DNA from: Allium sativum
Lineage: Eukaryota; Streptophyta; Magnoliopsida; Asparagales; Amaryllidaceae
Assembly (NCBI GenBank): GCA_030737875.1
Contig: CM060926.1
Span: forward strand, 169,606,579 to 169,670,578
Reading direction: 5' to 3'
DNA: 64,000 bases
Positions 1 through 12,310 of the stretch are shown here, in pieces (within the stretch, counting starts at the first letter, position 1; the number at the start of each line of letters is the position of its first letter). The notes under the pieces are model-generated. The model was not told the DNA's origin, did not search any database, and was given only the letters and a program-made list of their open reading frames with translations. Position numbers and translations under genes: made by a program.

Positions 1-1660
1 TAAACAATAAAAATATCGTTTTTATTGAAGGTATAAACCATTAATAATATTCATGTGTTGAATAAAATAAAATTATGAATATTTTAAACATAATATTCAG
101 TAAAAGATCAAAATATGATTTTGAAGTCCGATTTTGGATGGACACGAAAAATTGAAATGTGTGAAGCCATATTGATTAGATATGTGTCATTTGGAGGCGA
201 ACGATATTATATTGATTTATTCATTTTTATAATGAATATTGAAAAAGAAATGATCAAAATCTGATATTTTGAAAATATTATCATTTATATATTACAATGA
301 TAAGGAGTATTCAGTTTTGATTTAAAATTGAAAATGAAGTTAAAATTGTTTTAAAACGAATTTATAAACGATTTATAAAATACGTTTTAAATGAAGTCAA
401 TGATATATATATTATATACTTAATGGCCTGAACAGAACGCGCCGCGACTGTTTGCGAATTTCGACCATCGACTTCGAATTGATATTACTGGAGATCCGAC
501 CATCGGGTTCTCCTAGAACCGGAACCATTAGGTTCGTATCTGAAATAGCTTTCCAATGAATATAAGAGATTTAAAATATAATGGTTGGATTTGGATATAT
601 GTCCAAATTAGGTTTGGAAAAGGTCGTTATAAGTGAAGTTCGATGACTGTTTATGGAAATCTACTGTATGGGCCTTGATAAAATTATTAAAATATTAATA
701 ATTTGTGTAAAATCATAATAAATGATTTGGAAAGAATTCAGATGAAAAATTCCAATTTTGTAAAGAAATAATATACTTTTATCAAAATGAACTAGTTATT
801 AGCTAGAATAATAATCCATTAATTTTAGAAATAAATTAATTGGATTTGAAATGGTGTTAAAAATAACCAGATTTTTCCAATAAATAAATTGGAATGGAAA
901 TAATCTTCGGAATATTTCGGTATTGGATTTCGTAGTTATACAGATATTGTTATGGGAATTTGGAAGATACAAATATCGTTATTCCCAATACGATATCCGT
1001 TAGTTTCAGAATTTGATATTGAATATAAGCCGATATAACTTCTATTCAGAGCCTTATTTTTAATATTAAATTGGATATTAGGTTTGTCGCGAATGGTGTC
1101 TTCATCAACAATGTTCTTAAACCCAGTTGAGGGAAGAATAGATCTGTTAATTAAGATTTAGAGAAGTTTACCAATTAATTAACATTTAGTGGGAGTTGAA
1201 ATGAAAGTTGATTTTAGGTTTGTCGTGAACTATATTTTAAAAGACATTGGTTCTTTAACTCAAATTAACATTGAAATTTGATTTTGAATTTATAAATCTT
1301 TTATTATGATTAAATGGAATTTTCTAAAGTAAAATTTTCCAATTCAATAAAATAAATTGGATTGGAAAGGAATTCGATTTGGTAATAATCGAAGTGAGGT
1401 TCTGTGGAGGAATACTATAAATATATATGGAATTAAAAGGCTTTGTCGTAATTCCATTTATATTACTAGTCGGACACGGAAATTGATATCGATTATATAT
1501 ATTGATCTATTTTCTGTGAAGATTCCATAATTAATGGAATGTGATTTTGGGTTTATCTTGAACTGTGTTTTAAATGACATTAGTTCTTTAACCCAGTTAA
1601 AGACAAGATTACATGTCTAACATTGTATTTCGAACTGTATTTGTTGATCTATGCTAAATA

Positions 1661-1740
1661 TATATGTTTGGTGGCGAAGAATTTATTCTCTTGCTTAACA
1701 CCTTTCTCTGAGACGTACGAGCTCAGAGGTTATATGTCGG
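1661..1740 (+). other. Conserved LTR dual-hairpin module, copy 1
   Basis: Arms CTCTGAG and CTCAGAG are separated by ACGTACGAG. Next to them lie the TTAACACC block and an imperfect form of the GAGAAT/ATTCTC palindrome. The same module recurs near 2561, 4364, 13625, 23631, 54605 and 55578 in different LTR families. Confidence 0.6.
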
Positions 1741-2560
1741 CAAAGATCAATGGTACGGTGTAGATTGTCAATGTGGAATGTTTGATTTCCCAAAGTTAAA
1801 TAATCATTAATATTGATTTTTGGGAAGATTAAAACTAAGTAGAGTTTTAATGAATCCTTAATTAGATTGAAATGCGAATGTGATAATTTAAATTATCAAA
1901 TTTGGGAAATGATCGTGAATGGAGTACCACCAGTTTTACTCCAGGCGATAGTTAAATCTTTAATTAGATTTGAACGTGAAATGGTAATTAAATTTACCGA
2001 TGACACCATGATGTTAGATATGGTGTATTACCAGTTTCGCTCCATGGACCGAATAGGTTGGGACTGGGAAATATAATGAATGATTACTTCGGTAAGGTTC
2101 GCTAATCACGACTAGTTTGGAAAACCTTAATTTGATTTAAATTGTAAAAAGAATATTTGAATAAAAGAATATTCTGGATTGGAATGAGGCATATGTTGTG
2201 TGTTTATATCACTTGATTATAATATACGCGGGTTATTCGGAAAGGCCAGGTTTATACCCATTCTGAATAACTGATTCGACGATAAGTCGATGATGAAGAC
2301 GGTGGTTGAAGACCGGAGGTCTTCACATTGTTTGGATGATTACTGATGTCTTGATTGGGCTATACACCCAAGACAAGGTAGTAAGTGGTGATCGTCCAGA
2401 CGTACTTGGAGATCGATGGTTATGCGAGGGCCTTTCTTCCGTATTGGACATGTGGAATGAGGAATAAGGTGCCTCTAGTTTCGTTCAAACCTAGAACGAA
2501 ATTTTAAACGGATAAGTGTCTGACATTGGATTTTATTCTGTGTTGATTGATCTCTATTAA

Positions 2561-2645
2561 ATATATATCTGTTTGGTGGTGGAGAATTTATTCTCTTTCT
2601 TAACACCCTTCTCTGAGACGTACCAGCTCAAAGGTTATATATCGA
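2561..2645 (+). other. Conserved LTR dual-hairpin module, copy 2
   Basis: This is a second copy about 0.9 kb from the first. The arms are CTCTGAG and CTCAAAG (one mismatch), followed by the TTATAT block; the GAGAATTTATTCTC palindrome is intact. Element D's right LTR also has two copies about 1 kb apart, so the duplication is old and shared by this LTR family. Confidence 0.6.
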
Positions 2646-3633
2646 TAGACATCAGTTGCATGGCATGAATTGCATATGTGGCATGCTGAGATGTAGATGA
2701 TCAAGGCTTCTGTTGAAAAGCAGAGTCTTGTGGTTAATAATCAAAGCATGGATTTAAATAGCATAGCTTTGTGTATAGCATTAATTCATGACCTCACACC
2801 TCGGTATAAGTCAAAAACGGGATCGTGACTACAGGGAGTGCACGACGTTTCTTTCTAGCTATGGGTGGTGTCATGGAATGGAGCCCAGACATTTATATTT
2901 TATTTACCTATGTGGACGATGTATAGCGAGGTGCCTCAGATATATCGGTTACTATAGAGCCGATGGATAGGTCCTATAGGACCGGGAAACCTGTGTCCAA
3001 GGGTTTGCCAGCGTCCGAACCATGAGGGATTTGCTAAAGTGTCTTGAAGCCAACGAGGGTAATGTGACGACCCAAACTTCCATGGTATGAAAGTAAGGAT
3101 AATCATAGGAGCATAACATAATTAAAACAATAACAGATCTCAGATAACAGCAGAATATATAAACCATTGCAGCGGAAATGGAAATGTCATCACAAACATC
3201 ATCACAGAACATCAGAGTACGCAGTACAGGATACACTTAGCAAAATAGATGTCTAAAACAGGGAAAGAAATAAAATCTAAATCTCCCAAAATACATCAAT
3301 ACTCAATACTATCTCAATGTCTCAAGAAGTAAATAAAAGATGAAAAGAAAATATTCTTCATCTTCTTCAACAACAAGCTCCAGTCCAGAAAATATCCATA
3401 CCTAATACTTGTCAATTGGTTGCATATGTGTAAAGAGGGCACCCGAGTTTGCAAAGTGAAAAAAACTACGAGTCAGTCATGGGACTGGTATGAGAAATCT
3501 TGCTAAACTAACAATATGGCAAATCACTGGACTAAGCCGCTAAAGCGTAACGGGTTTAACTCCATTGGATTGCCAGTGCATAAGTTTTATAAATTTTAAG
3601 TCAAAAACAACACAATGCTTTTTAGAAAATGAA

Positions 3634-3705
3634 ATCATTATAAGACTCATGTCCCATCACACAATGCAACGCAAACCAGAGGATAGAGTTTTACCTTATA
3701 ATGAT
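3634..3705 (-). other. Conserved LTR stem-loop (B1 copy)
   Basis: Perfect 11-bp arms at 3634-3644 (ATCATTATAAG) and 3695-3705 (CTTATAATGAT) enclose a 50-base segment that is almost the same in LTR A and LTR D (CCCATCACACAATGCAACGC). Relative to LTR A, both arms changed in step (C to T on the left, G to A on the right), so pairing is kept. Confidence 0.7.
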
Positions 3706-5114
3706 CAAAAATGCTTGATACGTAGAAAATAATATTTTTTATATTATTATTAGTGTTCAATATGTTTCAAAAATACTTCAAAGTAAATGTATCAATCTTA
3801 GATGGCATAGCTACCATATACTATGTCGCCATATATATGTTTACAATCAAGACCGTAATGTCGTATTGGAAATTGGGCTTCCATCAAGTGTCAAGGCTAG
3901 GAACGATCTCCTTACCGATTCCAGACACTCTAACAATGTCTCAGGATCACACCTACAGGAAACCCTTGGATACAACAGGGTCGGTCTACAAATAACGTTA
4001 GTGGATTGGCAATTCCTGAACACACGCTCCTCGATCCTAATGGACCTATAAATTGGCCATTTGCGACCAATAAATCCGAGGCACCTCATTCCATCAACCA
4101 CATAGGTAAAAATATCGGGCCTTGTAAAAACCCAAAACCACTTCAAGCTAGAAAGAAACGTGTGCACTCCCTGCGTTCCCTTGCCCCGTTTTTGACTCTA
4201 CAGGGGTGTGAGGCTCGCGAGGTAACAAAATACACAAAGCTATGCCGAAATAGGCTATGCTTCGATCATCATCCATAAGGCTCTTCTTTTCAACAAAAAT
4301 CTCGATCAATTGCATCTTAGCATGCCACATTGACAGTTCACACCGTGCGATCGATAACTACCAATATATAACCTTCGAGCTCACGTGTCTCAAAGAAGGG
4401 TGTTAAGCAAGAGAGTAAATTCTCCGCCACCACAGATATATATTAATAGATATCAATTTAATTACACAAAATGAAATTCAATGTCGGACATACATCCATT
4501 TACAAGTCCGTTCTGGGTCTGAATGAAACCGGAGTCACCTTATTCCTCGTCATGTATGTCCAATACGGAATTAAGGTGCTCGCATATCCGGATAATCAAC
4601 AAGTACGTCCGAGCAACTACCACTTTAATCCTTTACTGGTAGCTAGCCAATGCTAGGCATCAGTAGTTATCCTTTCGATGTGAAGATCGCCGGTCTTCAA
4701 TCGCCGTCTTTAAGATCTTCAATTTGTATCGTCGTATGACCATTTCGAATGAGATTTTACTTGGTCTTTTCAAATGATCCTCGCATATATAGTTTAAAAT
4801 AAATTCATATCGTTAATGGTATTTAATAACTATTAATTGCTATTTTTATTTATATAAAAATAGCCAAATTTGCTTAACGACGCTTCGGGTCGATGGGCGA
4901 CCCTGGCGCTGTTTTTACCAAAATTTGTTTTACACTTATCTTGAAATCTAACCGTTGGATTTCAACAAAATTCATATCGATGGAAAGACTTCCCAAAGCG
5001 ATCCTAATGGTTCCAGTTTTGGGAAAATCCGACGGTTGGATCTTACGATATAATCATTTAAAGTTACGATTGCCGAAATGCGAACTACCGCGCGCGATTC
5101 GTTTAATTTTAATT

Positions 5115-5142
5115 AATATATATATATATATATATATATATT
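5115..5142. repeat. (TA)n microsatellite
   Basis: A run of about 13 TA dinucleotides inside LTR B1. It sits at the same relative place as the TA tracts at 14470 and 24470 in element A. Confidence 0.9.
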
Positions 5143-5379
5143 ATTCGTTTGGCGATTTCAGCTTCTTCCAAACAATCACATGCAAGCCAAATACAGTCCA
5201 TATTCATGTTAGTAATTTTACACATGATTTTCTAAATCTTAACCAACATGTTAAAAGTGACAGTTTTAAACAAATCATGTCTTAACGACAAATTCTTTTC
5301 AGTGGAAACTAAATTACATTGAAAATATATTTTTCTAATGTTCATTCTTTTTGTTGAAACCAAATGATAATAAAACATT

Positions 5380-7010
5380 TTTTCAATTCTACTATTTATT
5401 GCATCTAAATTGATAATAAAAATGTGTCATTAAAATCTATTCTTTTTATTGTCTCTAAAATTACAATGACAATGAAAATGTAACATTAAAATCTATTCTT
5501 TTTATTGTCTCTAAAATGACAATGAAAATGTAACATTAAAATCTATTCTTTTTATTGTCTCTAAAATGACAATGAAAATGTAACATTAAAATCTATTCTT
5601 TTTATTGCCTTCAAAATGACAATGAAAATGTAACATTAAAATCTATTCTTTTTATTTTCTCTAAAATGGCAATGAAAATGTAACATTAAAATCCATTCTT
5701 TTAACTTCAACTAAAATGACATTAAAAATGTATCATGTAATTCTATTCTTTTTATTGTCTTTGAAATGACAATAAAAATGAAACATGTAATTCTATCCCT
5801 TTAATTGCGTATCTAAAAAGTCATTAAAAATGTAATTTTTGACTTTACATCTGAATTGTTAATAAAAATGTAACTTTTGATTTTACATCTACGTTGTAAA
5901 TAAAAATGTGATTTTGTGATGTATTCTTTTATTCACATTTTAATTTGACAATAAAAGTGATACTTCAATTCTATCGTTTTTGCCACAACTAGAATGTAAC
6001 TAAAAATGTAATTTTTAAATCCTATCCTTTTTTATTGCCTCTCATTTGAAGGTAAAAATGATACTTTTAATTCTATTCTTTTATTTACATCCAAATGTGG
6101 ATAAAAATGTAACTTCTTAATTTATGCTTTTATTTGCATCTAAAATGCAAATAAAAATGTAACTTTTTAAAACAATGCTTTTATTTACATTTAAAATGCA
6201 AATAAAAATGTAACTTGTAAATTCTATCTTTTTATTTACATCTAAAATGACATTAAAAATGTAAGCCTTTAATCATTTATTTACATCTAAAATGTAAATA
6301 AAAATGTTGCTTTTTATTCCATGCTTTTATTTACATATACAATGTAAATAAACATGTAACTTTCCATTCTATGGATTTATTTACATTTACAATGTAAATA
6401 AAATGTACTTTTAATTCTATGTTTCTATTTACATCTAATATACAGATAAAAATGTATCTTTTTAATTCATGTTTTTATTTGCATCTAAAATGCAAGTAAA
6501 AATGCATCTTTTTAATTCATTTTTTTATTTGCATCTAAAATGCAAATAAAAATGCAACTTTTTATTTCATGTTTTTATTTGCATCTAAATAGCAAATAAA
6601 AATGCTTCTTTTTAATTCATATTTTTATTTGCATCTAAAATGCAAATAAAAATGCATCTTTTTATTTCATGTTTTTATTTGCATCTAAAATGCAAATAAA
6701 AATACAACCTTTTAACTCATGTTTCTACTTACATCTACAATGTAAATAAAAATGCATATTTTAATATATGTTTTTATTTGCATCTAAAATGCAAATAAAA
6801 ATGCAACTTTTTAATTCATGTTTTTATTTGCATCTAAAATACAAAAACAAATGCTTCTTTTTAATTCATGTTTTTATTTGCATCTAAAATGCAAATAAAA
6901 ATGCAACATTTTAATTCATGTTCTTATTTGCATCTAAAATGCAAATAAAAATGCATTTTTTAATTCAATTTTTTTTTTTGCATCTAAAATGCAAATTTTT
7001 ATTCTACTCT
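5380..7010. repeat. 50-bp tandem array made of covarying hairpins
   Basis: Roughly thirty degenerate units of about 50 bases. Units at the right end contain TTTTTATTTGCAT, a 5-base loop CTAAA, and ATGCAAATAAAAA, a hairpin with perfect 13-bp arms. Units in the middle read ATTTACAT...ATGTAAAT. Units at the left end read TTATTGTC...GACAATGA. The arm sequence therefore drifts along the array while the two arms stay complementary. No open frame runs through it. It lies inside LTR B1. Confidence 0.85.
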
Positions 7011-7239
7011 TTTCCTTAGCATTAAAATTGTATATTTTAAGGAATTCATGTTTTGATTAAAAACATGAACAATTTTTCTATTTACACAAATTTCCATTTT
7101 TGGGTGTCACAAGTTTCATAAACAAAATAAGTATTTTTGTTTAACTAGTTTTTCTATTTACCCAAATGTCCATTTTGTTGCAAGTTTAATTATAACCACA
7201 AAAACAATATATTATTTGATTGAAAGCTCTGGTTCAATC

Positions 7240-7545
7240 CAACAACAACAAAGGTGATGTTTTTATCAATCAACAAACAAAGTGATATATTTTATATTGA
7301 ATTGAAAGTTCTAATTCAATTCAATAACATAAACAAAGTGATGTTTTCATTGAATTGAAAATTCTAATTCAATTTAATAATATAAACAAAATGATATTTT
7401 TATTGAATTGACAATTCTAATTCAATTCAATAATATAAACAAAATGATATTTTTATTGAATTGACAATTCTAATTCAATTCAATAATATAAACAAAATGA
7501 TATTTATTGAATTGACAATTATAATTCAATTCAATAATATTGATA
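7240..7545. repeat. 53-bp tandem repeat in LTR B1
   Basis: About five units spaced 53 bases apart (for example ATTGAATTGACAA at 7402 and 7455), each with ATTGAATT and AATTCAAT as imperfect inverted arms. The first units are more degenerate than the last. Confidence 0.8.
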
Positions 7546-9305
7546 CCCCATTTTTGTTTAATATATATTATTCAACAAAATATTGACAAACATGACTTAT
7601 TTTAATTACCCTTTCACATTCATATCTATATCAATAAAATATCCAAATTAACAGATCTATGTCAATACATTGCAAACAGATCAAATCAACAATTCTAAAT
7701 TTCATACATTGCGGATCATACATACACCTATTAAACAGCGAGAGAAATAATTAAATTGATTAATTATTTAAATTAGATATCTCATAGTCGTGAATCTGAA
7801 TTGTTTGGATCCGCAAATTTGGCCAAAATTTTATCAGCTCGGAATTGCTTCTAGTCAGAATAGCAGCGTAGATCTCGTCCCTACGATCGCACAGGATCTG
7901 AAATCGTTCATTTTCGATGTCGTATGAATTAGTTATGATCTAAATAAGATAGATAATAATTTTAAAATTGAATTATTAAAATAATATGAGGTTCTAACCT
8001 CTTCTTCTGCTACAAAGTACAAGGCCGCGGTGCTTCTTGTTTGGTTCGAACCTAGGTCTTAGGTTTGCTTCCAATTTGAACAGCTAGAAGGAAATTCGGC
8101 TTCACCACGTCGTAGCGCTACAGGAGGCGCATAGGGGGACCCACCAAGGCAGATCTCGATCCAGCCTTGGGGGTGCGGCGGCAGTTTCAAACCTTCGGGT
8201 TTAGGGGTCTGGATCTCGGATTGCGTGCGTTTTCAGGGGTGGTTAACGGTACGGATTTAAAGCTTAAGGAAATATCTACAAAAAAGTCTGAAGGAGTAGG
8301 AGTTTTCGTTGAGAGGATTGCAAGATTTTAGTGGAGGAAGAATGGAGGAGAATCAGCCATGGATATTGGGTATTGGCGTCGGCTACAGTGGTGTAGTATT
8401 AAGGTTTTGAGGAAGACAATGTATTTTTATAATATTTTAATGTTAATTTCACAAATAAATCCATAAGTCCTAAACAAATACAATTTCAATCCAACTGGAA
8501 CTGACCGCACCCAATAGCCCCCGTTCCGGATCCAATGGTCTAGGTCTCATCAGCCCAAATGACTGTCTATGGCATGAATTCTCTAAATTAAAATTAAAAT
8601 TAAAATCCTTTATTAAATTAACTCTATCATATATTTAAATTCACCGGGGCCACATACGAACTCAGCAAATTCCATAAAAATTATTTCTGGCTTTGTTTTT
8701 ATGATACGGTCCTAACAAAATTAATTTCATCGAATTCTGAGACCGTTCGAAAAATGGCCATTTTCAAGTCGATCAGATTTGACTAAAATTGACAAAAAGA
8801 AATTTCATTTGCCACGCTCACGTATTAATTCCAAAAATTCTGTAAAATTAAACTTAGCAACAATTTGACATTCCGGATCCAATAAAAGTGGATTCGTCGA
8901 AAAAGGAGGTCGCTTGAAAAATGGCCTTTTATACGAGCTATAAATTATACTATAGCGACCATTCTGAATATTCAACTAGCCATAACTTCCGATTCCCGCT
9001 ATGAAATTTTGATTTTTCGGATTTGTTGGAAAGATATTTTCAAACAGATTCATATATTTTTGGTTTCACTAAAATCCGTTAGATTTTGAATACGGTACAT
9101 TCAGTCAAAGTACAGGTTTGACTTTTCAAACTATCTTACTATTTCTAATTCCTTTTGAAATTAAAATAAATATATTCACTCTAACTTTGTTTAAAATAAA
9201 TTTTTAATCATTATTATTTAAATTAATTTATTTTAACTATTCAAAATTTACTGAAATAGCCAAAATAAAAAATTTAAATTGGTTCAGATTTTCCGGGTTG
9301 TTACA

Positions 9306-9322
9306 ATCTCCCCCAATTAAAA
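9306..9322 (-). other. Polypurine tract of element B1
   Basis: Read on the minus strand, AATTGGGGGAGAT lies directly upstream of the LTR start TGTAACAACCC. This is the usual place for the plus-strand primer of an LTR retrotransposon. Confidence 0.75.
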
Positions 9323-9409
9323 GCTTTTCGTCCTCGAAAAGGAAACATTAGTAAAGTCGGAAACAAAACGGAAAATGCAAGGTATTGTAAATGTACCTCA
9401 ACACAAGAG

Positions 9410-10548
9410 TCACTCGGAGATGTCCACTCTGCCTTGGGATAGGCCTGTTTGATGTTATCCTCAGTCTCCCATGTACAGTCTCTAGGATCCCCACTCCACT
9501 ACACCTTGACTAAGTGGATCCGCTTGTTCCACAGCTCTCGTGTTTCTTTGCCCACAATTTTCACTGGCTCCCTTCTCACTGCTATGGCCGGCGTAATCTA
9601 CAAATCTCGTTGTGCTGCTTCCTCCACAACTACATTTGGATCATGAACATGCTTCTGGAGTTGGGACACATGAAATACATCATGGACCTCTGGCAACCAG
9701 TCGGGCAACTGCACTCTATTAGTGAGAGTTCCAATCCTTTCTAGAATAGGGAACGGACCAATGAATCTCGGTGCCAACTTCCCAGTCTTTCCAAATCGAA
9801 TTACACCTCTCATTGGGGAAACCTTCAAGTATACAAGATCACCGACAGAAAATTCTAAATCCCTTCTTCGAGCGTCTGCATAGCTCTTCTGTCAGCTTTA
9901 GGCAGCAAGTAATCGCTTCTTAATAAAATCAACTTTGTCCGATGCTTCGCGAATCATGTCGAAACCCAGTACTGATCAATTGTCAGGTTCCACCCAACAT
10001 GCAAGAGATCTGCATGGCCTGCCATATAATGCTTCAAATGGAGACATCTGCAAGCTTGCTTGGTAGCTGTTATTATAAGAGAATTCAACCAAGTGCAAAT
10101 GATCTTCCCATGACCCACCAAAATCTAGGATGCATGCTCGCAACAAGTCTTCCAATATGCGGTTCAACCTCTCAGTCTGGCCATCTGTCTAAGGATAAGC
10201 AGTGCTCATATTCAGCTTAGTCCCTAGCTCTTCTTGGAAAGCTTCCCAGAATTTGCTAGCAAATATCGGATCGCGGTCACCGACAATGCTACTAGGAACT
10301 CCATGTAGTCTGACAATTTCTTTGAAATAAAGCTGTGCCAAACTCCGAGCTGTTCAATTGGATTTGACAGGGATGAAATGGGCGGTCTTTGTGAAGCGAT
10401 CTACAATCACCCATATACTATCATTGGCTTTCCTAGTTCGGGGCAAGCCATCAATAAATTCCATAGAAATTTCGTCCTATTTCCAACTTGGAACCCCTAG
10501 CGGTTGCAATAGACCTGCTAGCTTTTGTTGATCGCTTTTGACTTGCGG
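9410..10548 (-). pseudogene. Ty3/gypsy pol 3' part: integrase core and chromodomain (B1)
   Basis: Broken remains of the end of a chromovirus polyprotein. On the minus strand, pieces closely match element A's pol: the integrase segment around 9976-10167 ([38 protein letters not shown]), the integrase C-terminal part at 9598-9828 (RGVIRFGKTGKLAPRFIGPF, HDVFHVSQL), and a chromodomain-like tail near 9420-9560 (VKVQWS, TWETE). A TGA near 9410 fits the natural end. Frameshifts and stops separate the pieces, so no functional protein is made. By family, the integrase joins cDNA to chromatin and the chromodomain guides target choice. The polypurine tract and LTR B1 follow directly. Confidence 0.8.
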
Positions 10549-10970
10549 TCAGGTGGGGCATCTAGCAACATATATAGAGATGTCACTCTTCATAGATCTC
10601 CACCAAAATGTACGCTTGAGGTCATGGTACATCTTGCTCACTCCCGGATGAATGCTGAGCTTATACTTTTGACATTCGTCCATTACTTCCTTTCTGAGCT
10701 CAGGAAGATTCGAAACACAAATTCGGCCCAATAGCCTTAGAACCCCTTTGTCATCAATCTGGAAACTCGTGGGTTCGCCTTCCCTGATTCTTTTGCTGAT
10801 TCTCTGAATAAATTCATCATTTTTCTGAACAGCAGAGATCTTATCGATCAAGGTAGGAGTAATAATGAGATTGGCATGGATAAGATTGGTGCTGGCCGTA
10901 TTCTTCCTGCTGAGAGCATCTGCCACTACATTGGCTTTTCCTGGAGTATATAAGATGTCCAGGTCAAAGG
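10549..10970 (-). pseudogene. Ty3/gypsy pol fragment: RNase H tail and integrase zinc region (B1)
   Basis: The minus-strand frame starts inside the RNase H-integrase linker ([18 protein letters not shown]) and runs through the integrase N-terminal region ([20 protein letters not shown], ending at RCPT). It agrees with the corresponding part of element A's pol over its whole length. It stops at a TGA where A has the second cysteine (RCPTCQL). Upstream, pol is lost: at about 10970 the similarity ends and unrelated LTR-like AT-rich sequence (B2) begins. RT, protease and gag are all missing, so this is a truncated, dead copy. Confidence 0.8.
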
Positions 10971-11557
10971 TTGGAATAAATATTTTCTTTTCTTTTACAT
11001 TGAAAAATGTAAATATTTTCTTTACATAGAAAAATGTAAATGTTCTATTATTTTCCTAAGTTTCAATTTTTTTTTATCCAACACCAAAGTATGTTCATTT
11101 CAACTACATAGACATAACGATGAAATTTTGATACATTTCAACAAAATTAACATAACTATGAAATTTTTGGTGTCATTACAACAACAACAACATAACGATG
11201 AATTTTGTGTCATTACAACTAAATTAACATAACGATGAATTTTGTGTCATTACAACTAAATTAACATAACGATGAATTTTGTGTCATTACAACAATGACA
11301 ACATATGATCGGTTGTAAAATTTCTATGAATCAAAATAAAAGATCCCACCTTTATTTTGTGAAATCAAATAAAATATATGAACTTTATTTATTTTATAGG
11401 ATAAAAGATTAAATCTTTATTTATTATATAAATCCAACTTCTTTTATTTTATAAGTCAAAATAAAAGATCAAATCTTTATTTATTATATCTCAAAATAAA
11501 AGATCAAATCTTCTTTGACTTTATTATATAAATCAAAATAAAAGGCTCAACTTTGTT

Positions 11558-11790
11558 TTGATCTGTTTCAAGAACAAAAGATCAAACTTTTATTATATTG
11601 TTTCAAAAACAAAAGATCAAAACTTTATTTTATTTTATTTCAAAACAAAAGATCAAAACTTTATTTTATTTTATTTCAAAACAAAAGATCAAAACTTTAT
11701 TTTATTTTATTTCAAATCAAAAGATCAAAACTTTATTTCAAAACAAAAGATCAAAACTTTATTATATTTTATTCCCAAAAACAAAAGATC
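11558..11790. repeat. 36-bp tandem repeat
   Basis: About five units of 36 bases (CAAAAGATCAAAACTTTATT plus a TTTATTTCAAAA part). The period is a multiple of three, so frames stay open by chance and read as a repeated KQKIKTLFYFIS; this is not evidence of a protein. Confidence 0.85.
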
Positions 11791-12310
11791 AATTTTAAGA
11801 GAAAGGAATAAAAATAAAAATAAAGGTGAGAACTTTATCATGATTACATCTGAATTTTACAGATCCAAACTGTCATACTATAACATGACATCAAAACGAA
11901 TATAATTCAACTATACAACAATCGCCACATAACAGATCAGAAATAACATACAATGATTCAACTGATCGAATAAAATTAAATTATTTAATTATTCAAATTC
12001 AGAAATCTCACAGTCGTTGAGGATTTTGGCCAAAATTCAAACTGTTCAGAATCAGCTCCAGACTGTTCAGAATCAGCTCCAGTCAGTTTAGACGCGTAGA
12101 TCTCAGTCACACAATCACAACGCCGCTGAAATCATCGAATTTCGAGTTGAAATGAGTTAGATATGATTAATCGAAGTTTTAAAACAATTTTAATCGGTCG
12201 TATGCTTTCACCTAGTGTTCAGAATTAGGGTTCGGGTTTGCTGGCCGTACAGGGGTCGAGGTGTCGATCGGAAGGTGTCACGCTGGGGAGCTCGGAGAGG
12301 CGCACGAGGG

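Larger units (their letters stand above)
1..3062 (+). repeat. Inverted fragment of giant gypsy LTR (D/E-like family)
   Basis: This stretch holds no gene. Read on the reverse strand it matches the order of sequence blocks in the right LTR of element D (about 57.7 kb back to about 54.1 kb). Shared blocks include the segment around 424-540 with the repeated phrase on settling a GGTTC/CCATCGG motif (matching about 57.25-57.37 kb) and the segment at 2330-2400 (matching about 54.84-54.92 kb). It contains two copies of the conserved dual-hairpin module (about 1661-1740 and 2561-2645). It is cut at the window start and stops abruptly at 3062 against the start of LTR B1. No target duplication is visible at that joint, so it is probably a rearrangement or nested truncation. 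Confidence 0.7.
3063..9305 (-). repeat. LTR B1 of Ty3/gypsy element (6.2 kb)
   Basis: The LTR begins TGTGACGACCC and ends GGGTTGTTACA, so it has TG...CA ends with an imperfect terminal inverted repeat. It is followed at once by ATCTCCCCCAATT, the complement of a polypurine tract, and then by pol remains. That makes it the 3' LTR of a minus-strand element. No gene lies inside. It holds the long stem-loop at 3634-3705, a degenerate dual-hairpin module (about 4364-4440), a TA microsatellite, hairpin satellite arrays (5380-7545), a GC-richer stretch near 8020-8230, and the terminal region of repeated ACGGTCC/TCGTCGAA motifs shared with all other LTRs here. At 6.2 kb it is unusually long for an LTR. 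Confidence 0.8.

Noticed and set aside
4893..5285. 130-codon plus-strand frame
   Set aside because: Lies antisense in LTR B1, runs through a TA microsatellite (IYIYIYIYY), and has no counterpart in LTR A.
5380..7010. Possible CRISPR-like array
   Set aside because: Units are adjacent degenerate tandem repeats with no unique spacers, in plant LTR DNA.
11558..11905. 115-codon frame with repeated KDQNFILFYFKT
   Set aside because: Direct translation of a 36-bp tandem repeat, open because the period is a multiple of three.
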